Assembly: GCA_002506755.1 (NCBI GenBank)
Contig: DAYD01000008.1
Location: forward strand, 1 to 64,000
Direction: 5' to 3'
DNA from: Euryarchaeota archaeon UBA462
GTDB taxonomy: Archaea; Thermoplasmatota; Poseidoniia; Poseidoniales; Thalassarchaeaceae
Length of the DNA: 64,000 bases
Part shown: positions 62,739 to 64,000 of the stretch, piece by piece
How the letters are laid out: each line of letters opens with the position of its first letter
Numbering within the stretch: position 1 is the stretch's first letter
Translations under genes and position numbers: made by a program
Notes under the pieces: generated by a model
What the model saw: the letters and a program-made list of their open reading frames with translations, nothing else
The model's database searches: none
What the model was told of the DNA's origin: nothing

Positions 62739-64000
62739 CAATCTGCTACCGAAATTGCCAGCCTTCTGACCGAGACAGCGGCATCAATCATCTTCTCTGC
62801 TGCTCCTTCAGGGTTGAATCCGGATGACAGTGTGGTCGTCACGACGATTGAAGAGAGCGTCTCACCGTCCGATTCTCTTAAAGTGACTTGTACTGGTCTG
62901 GAACCAGTAGTTCCCTTTGGCCAAGCTAGTCCAATCCATAGAACAGAGCAGTTATCAATCAGCTTACCAAGAACGTCGACCAAATCATTTCCTTCCTCCC
63001 CTATTCTAGCTGATCTTTTGGGTTGTTTTGACTTGAGAGAGTTGAGCCTGATTGTTTGTTGGTGAGGCTCACCGTCTGCAGCAATGATATCTATCTCTAC
63101 CTGAACGTCATTGCCGGAGTGATTGTGAATCATAACGAACAAGTCTCCCTGTCCCTGAGTACATCTTGGAGGGATGTCGAGGTCCATTCTCCAAGGTTGA
63201 TTCACTAGAGACGAGTGCCCTCTGAGCGCGGCGTCCTCTAGCCTATCGATAATCCTGAAAATTCCAGGCTGCCAGACTCTAGTGTGCGCCATTATCCTCT
63301 TCAAGGTCCTGAAAGAGAACTTCGATTCATCATTATTCAGATAGTCTATCGCTGCTACTCTAAACACTCTTTTAGACTCGGAAACCAATTTCTGGTCATC
63401 CAAGAGCCCTAAATGATTCAGGTGAAGTACTCTGAGCAAATGCTCCACCGCAGATTCTGGGGACTGATTAGATCTGACTTTCTTTTCTAATCCTCTTACC
63501 CAGTCGTCCCATGCTCCTGCTGTCTCAGGATCCAGATGAGCTATTACTAAGTCAGACAATACCCTATCCAATGTGCTTTGGTGCAGAGAAGGAGCATGCA
63601 TAGAAAGAAGTGGGAAGTCCTTGTCCGTCATTGGGATTCTTCTCTCCAATTGAAGTGTGTTTATCAGGGAAATAGAGCCTGAAAAGATAGCCAGGCCGAA
63701 AAGGATTGATTCCAATGTTGTACCTGTATTGTACGTTCCTATAGAGTTTACAGAAACAAGAGCGATCGCTGCGCAAAGAAGCCTTGTCCTTTCCCTGAGA
63801 AGTCTCTCGTGTAGCGTGTTCAATATCCTCTCTACTCCGGGATAAGCTTCCATAGAGCTCTTTCCCCCGACCTTGAGCTGAAGTCGATCCCTGGCAGACA
63901 TATGAGCAAATGAGGATGCGGCCAAAGTTGGGAGGAAAAGTAGCGTCTGAACCCCAAAAAATATCTCACCTACTCCCGTATCAAAAAAACTCCATCCAGT
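62738..64000 (-). CDS. Unknown membrane protein, 5' end outside the window
   Basis: The frame is open to the right edge with no stop. The residues before the first listed start candidates (TTG 63925, ATG 63901) read E-I-F-F-G-V-Q-T-L-L-F-L-P-T-L, a membrane helix, so the true start is probably beyond 64000. A second hydrophobic region lies at about 63610-63790 (AAIALVSVNS and ILFGLAIFSG). The remaining ~300 residues are soluble. They include a helical part and a beta-rich end with G-Q-G-D-L-F-V-M-I-H-N-H-S-G-N-D and V-Q-V-T-L-R-E-S-D-G, which may be a small beta sandwich. Function not recognised. Its stop overlaps the flavoprotein start (TGATG). Confidence 0.75.
   Translation of the reverse strand, partial: TGWSFFDTGVGEIFFGVQTLLFLPTLAASSFAHMSARDRLQLKVGGKSSMEAYPGVERILNTLHERLLRERTRLLCAAIALVSVNSIGTYNTGTTLESILFGLAIFSGSISLINTLQLERRIPMTDKDFPLLSMHAPSLHQSTLDRVLSDLVIAHLDPETAGAWDDWVRGLEKKVRSNQSPESAVEHLLRVLHLNHLGLLDDQKLVSESKRVFRVAAIDYLNNDESKFSFRTLKRIMAHTRVWQPGIFRIIDRLEDAALRGHSSLVNQPWRMDLDIPPRCTQGQGDLFVMIHNHSGNDVQVEIDIIAADGEPHQQTIRLNSLKSKQPKRSARIGEEGNDLVDVLGKLIDNCSVLWIGLAWPKGTTGSRPVQVTLRESDGETLSSIVVTTTLSSGFNPEGAAEKMIDAAVSVRRLAISVAD

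Noticed and set aside
1..64000. Mobile element, prophage or integrase
   Set aside because: No transposase, integrase, terminal inverted repeats with target duplications or phage structural genes were seen; the repeats all lie inside surface-protein genes.

Overview
The window looks like a chromosomal segment of a planktonic euryarchaeon, most likely Marine Group II (Ca. Poseidoniales) or a close relative. The archaeal signature is clear: transcription factor TFB, DNA topoisomerase VI subunits B and A, the eL18-uL13-uS9-Rpb10 operon, two PAC2-type proteasome-assembly proteins and CCA-encoding tRNA genes. Mixed with these are bacterial-type housekeeping genes (NAD+-dependent DNA ligase, an E. 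coli-like NADP isocitrate dehydrogenase, a GPAT/PlsC-type acyltransferase, RlmH). It also has very large secreted proteins with thrombospondin type 3 (TSP3) calcium-binding repeats. That combination is what I associate with Marine Group II; the assignment is inference, not proof.

Layout. 1-14.2 kb is a single minus-strand gene for a 4705-residue surface protein: signal segment, lamin-tail domain, roughly three dozen ~100-residue beta modules arranged in ~3.2 kb super-repeats, TSP3 tract, PGF-CTERM-like anchor. 14.3-20.3 kb holds a PAC2 protein, a small unknown/pentapeptide-repeat pair, a hotdog thioesterase, an unlisted 54-residue membrane protein, a coiled-coil solute-binding lipoprotein, tRNA-Arg(GCG), an unknown protein and a PKD lipoprotein. 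20.3-25.2 kb is a nucleic-acid group (DEDDh exonuclease, Fe-S PD-(D/E)XK nuclease, second PAC2 protein, LigA) followed by tRNA-Pro(GGG). 25.2-26.8 kb is the ribosomal protein/Rpb10 operon. 26.8-34.8 kb is a second giant (2640 residues), with TSP3 repeats outside and a DUF4129-like domain inside the cell.

34.9-41.5 kb carries RlmH, two small unknowns, cobalamin adenosyltransferase, a Nudix hydrolase, a DHH phosphoesterase, a His-rich membrane protein, a methyltransferase, isocitrate dehydrogenase and an OsmC protein. 41.6-53.3 kb is an information/metabolism block: B12-dependent ribonucleotide reductase, TFB, a swivel-first aconitase-family enzyme, Top6B-Top6A, a membrane protein and an ArsR-type regulator. 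53.3-64 kb is a minus-strand run ending in a third giant (1750 residues, propeller-like repeats, VWA motif, CARDB-like domains, C-terminal membrane anchor). Upstream of it lie a DUF2299-like protein, the acyltransferase, a HIT protein, an SdhA/NadB-like flavoprotein and a membrane protein that runs off the right edge.

How it fits together. Three giant exported proteins take up about 27 kb of 64 kb, so building the cell surface is the dominant theme. Each appears to be anchored differently (PGF-CTERM; transmembrane helix plus a ~160-residue cytoplasmic domain; transmembrane helix plus a short acidic tail). Adenosylcobalamin made by the PduO-type transferase is the cofactor of the class II reductase in the same window. 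Aconitase-family protein and isocitrate dehydrogenase could supply consecutive TCA steps. I saw no rRNA, CRISPR array, insertion sequence, integrase or phage genes. The only stretch over 300 bases without a long gene (16565-16926) holds the 54-codon gene.
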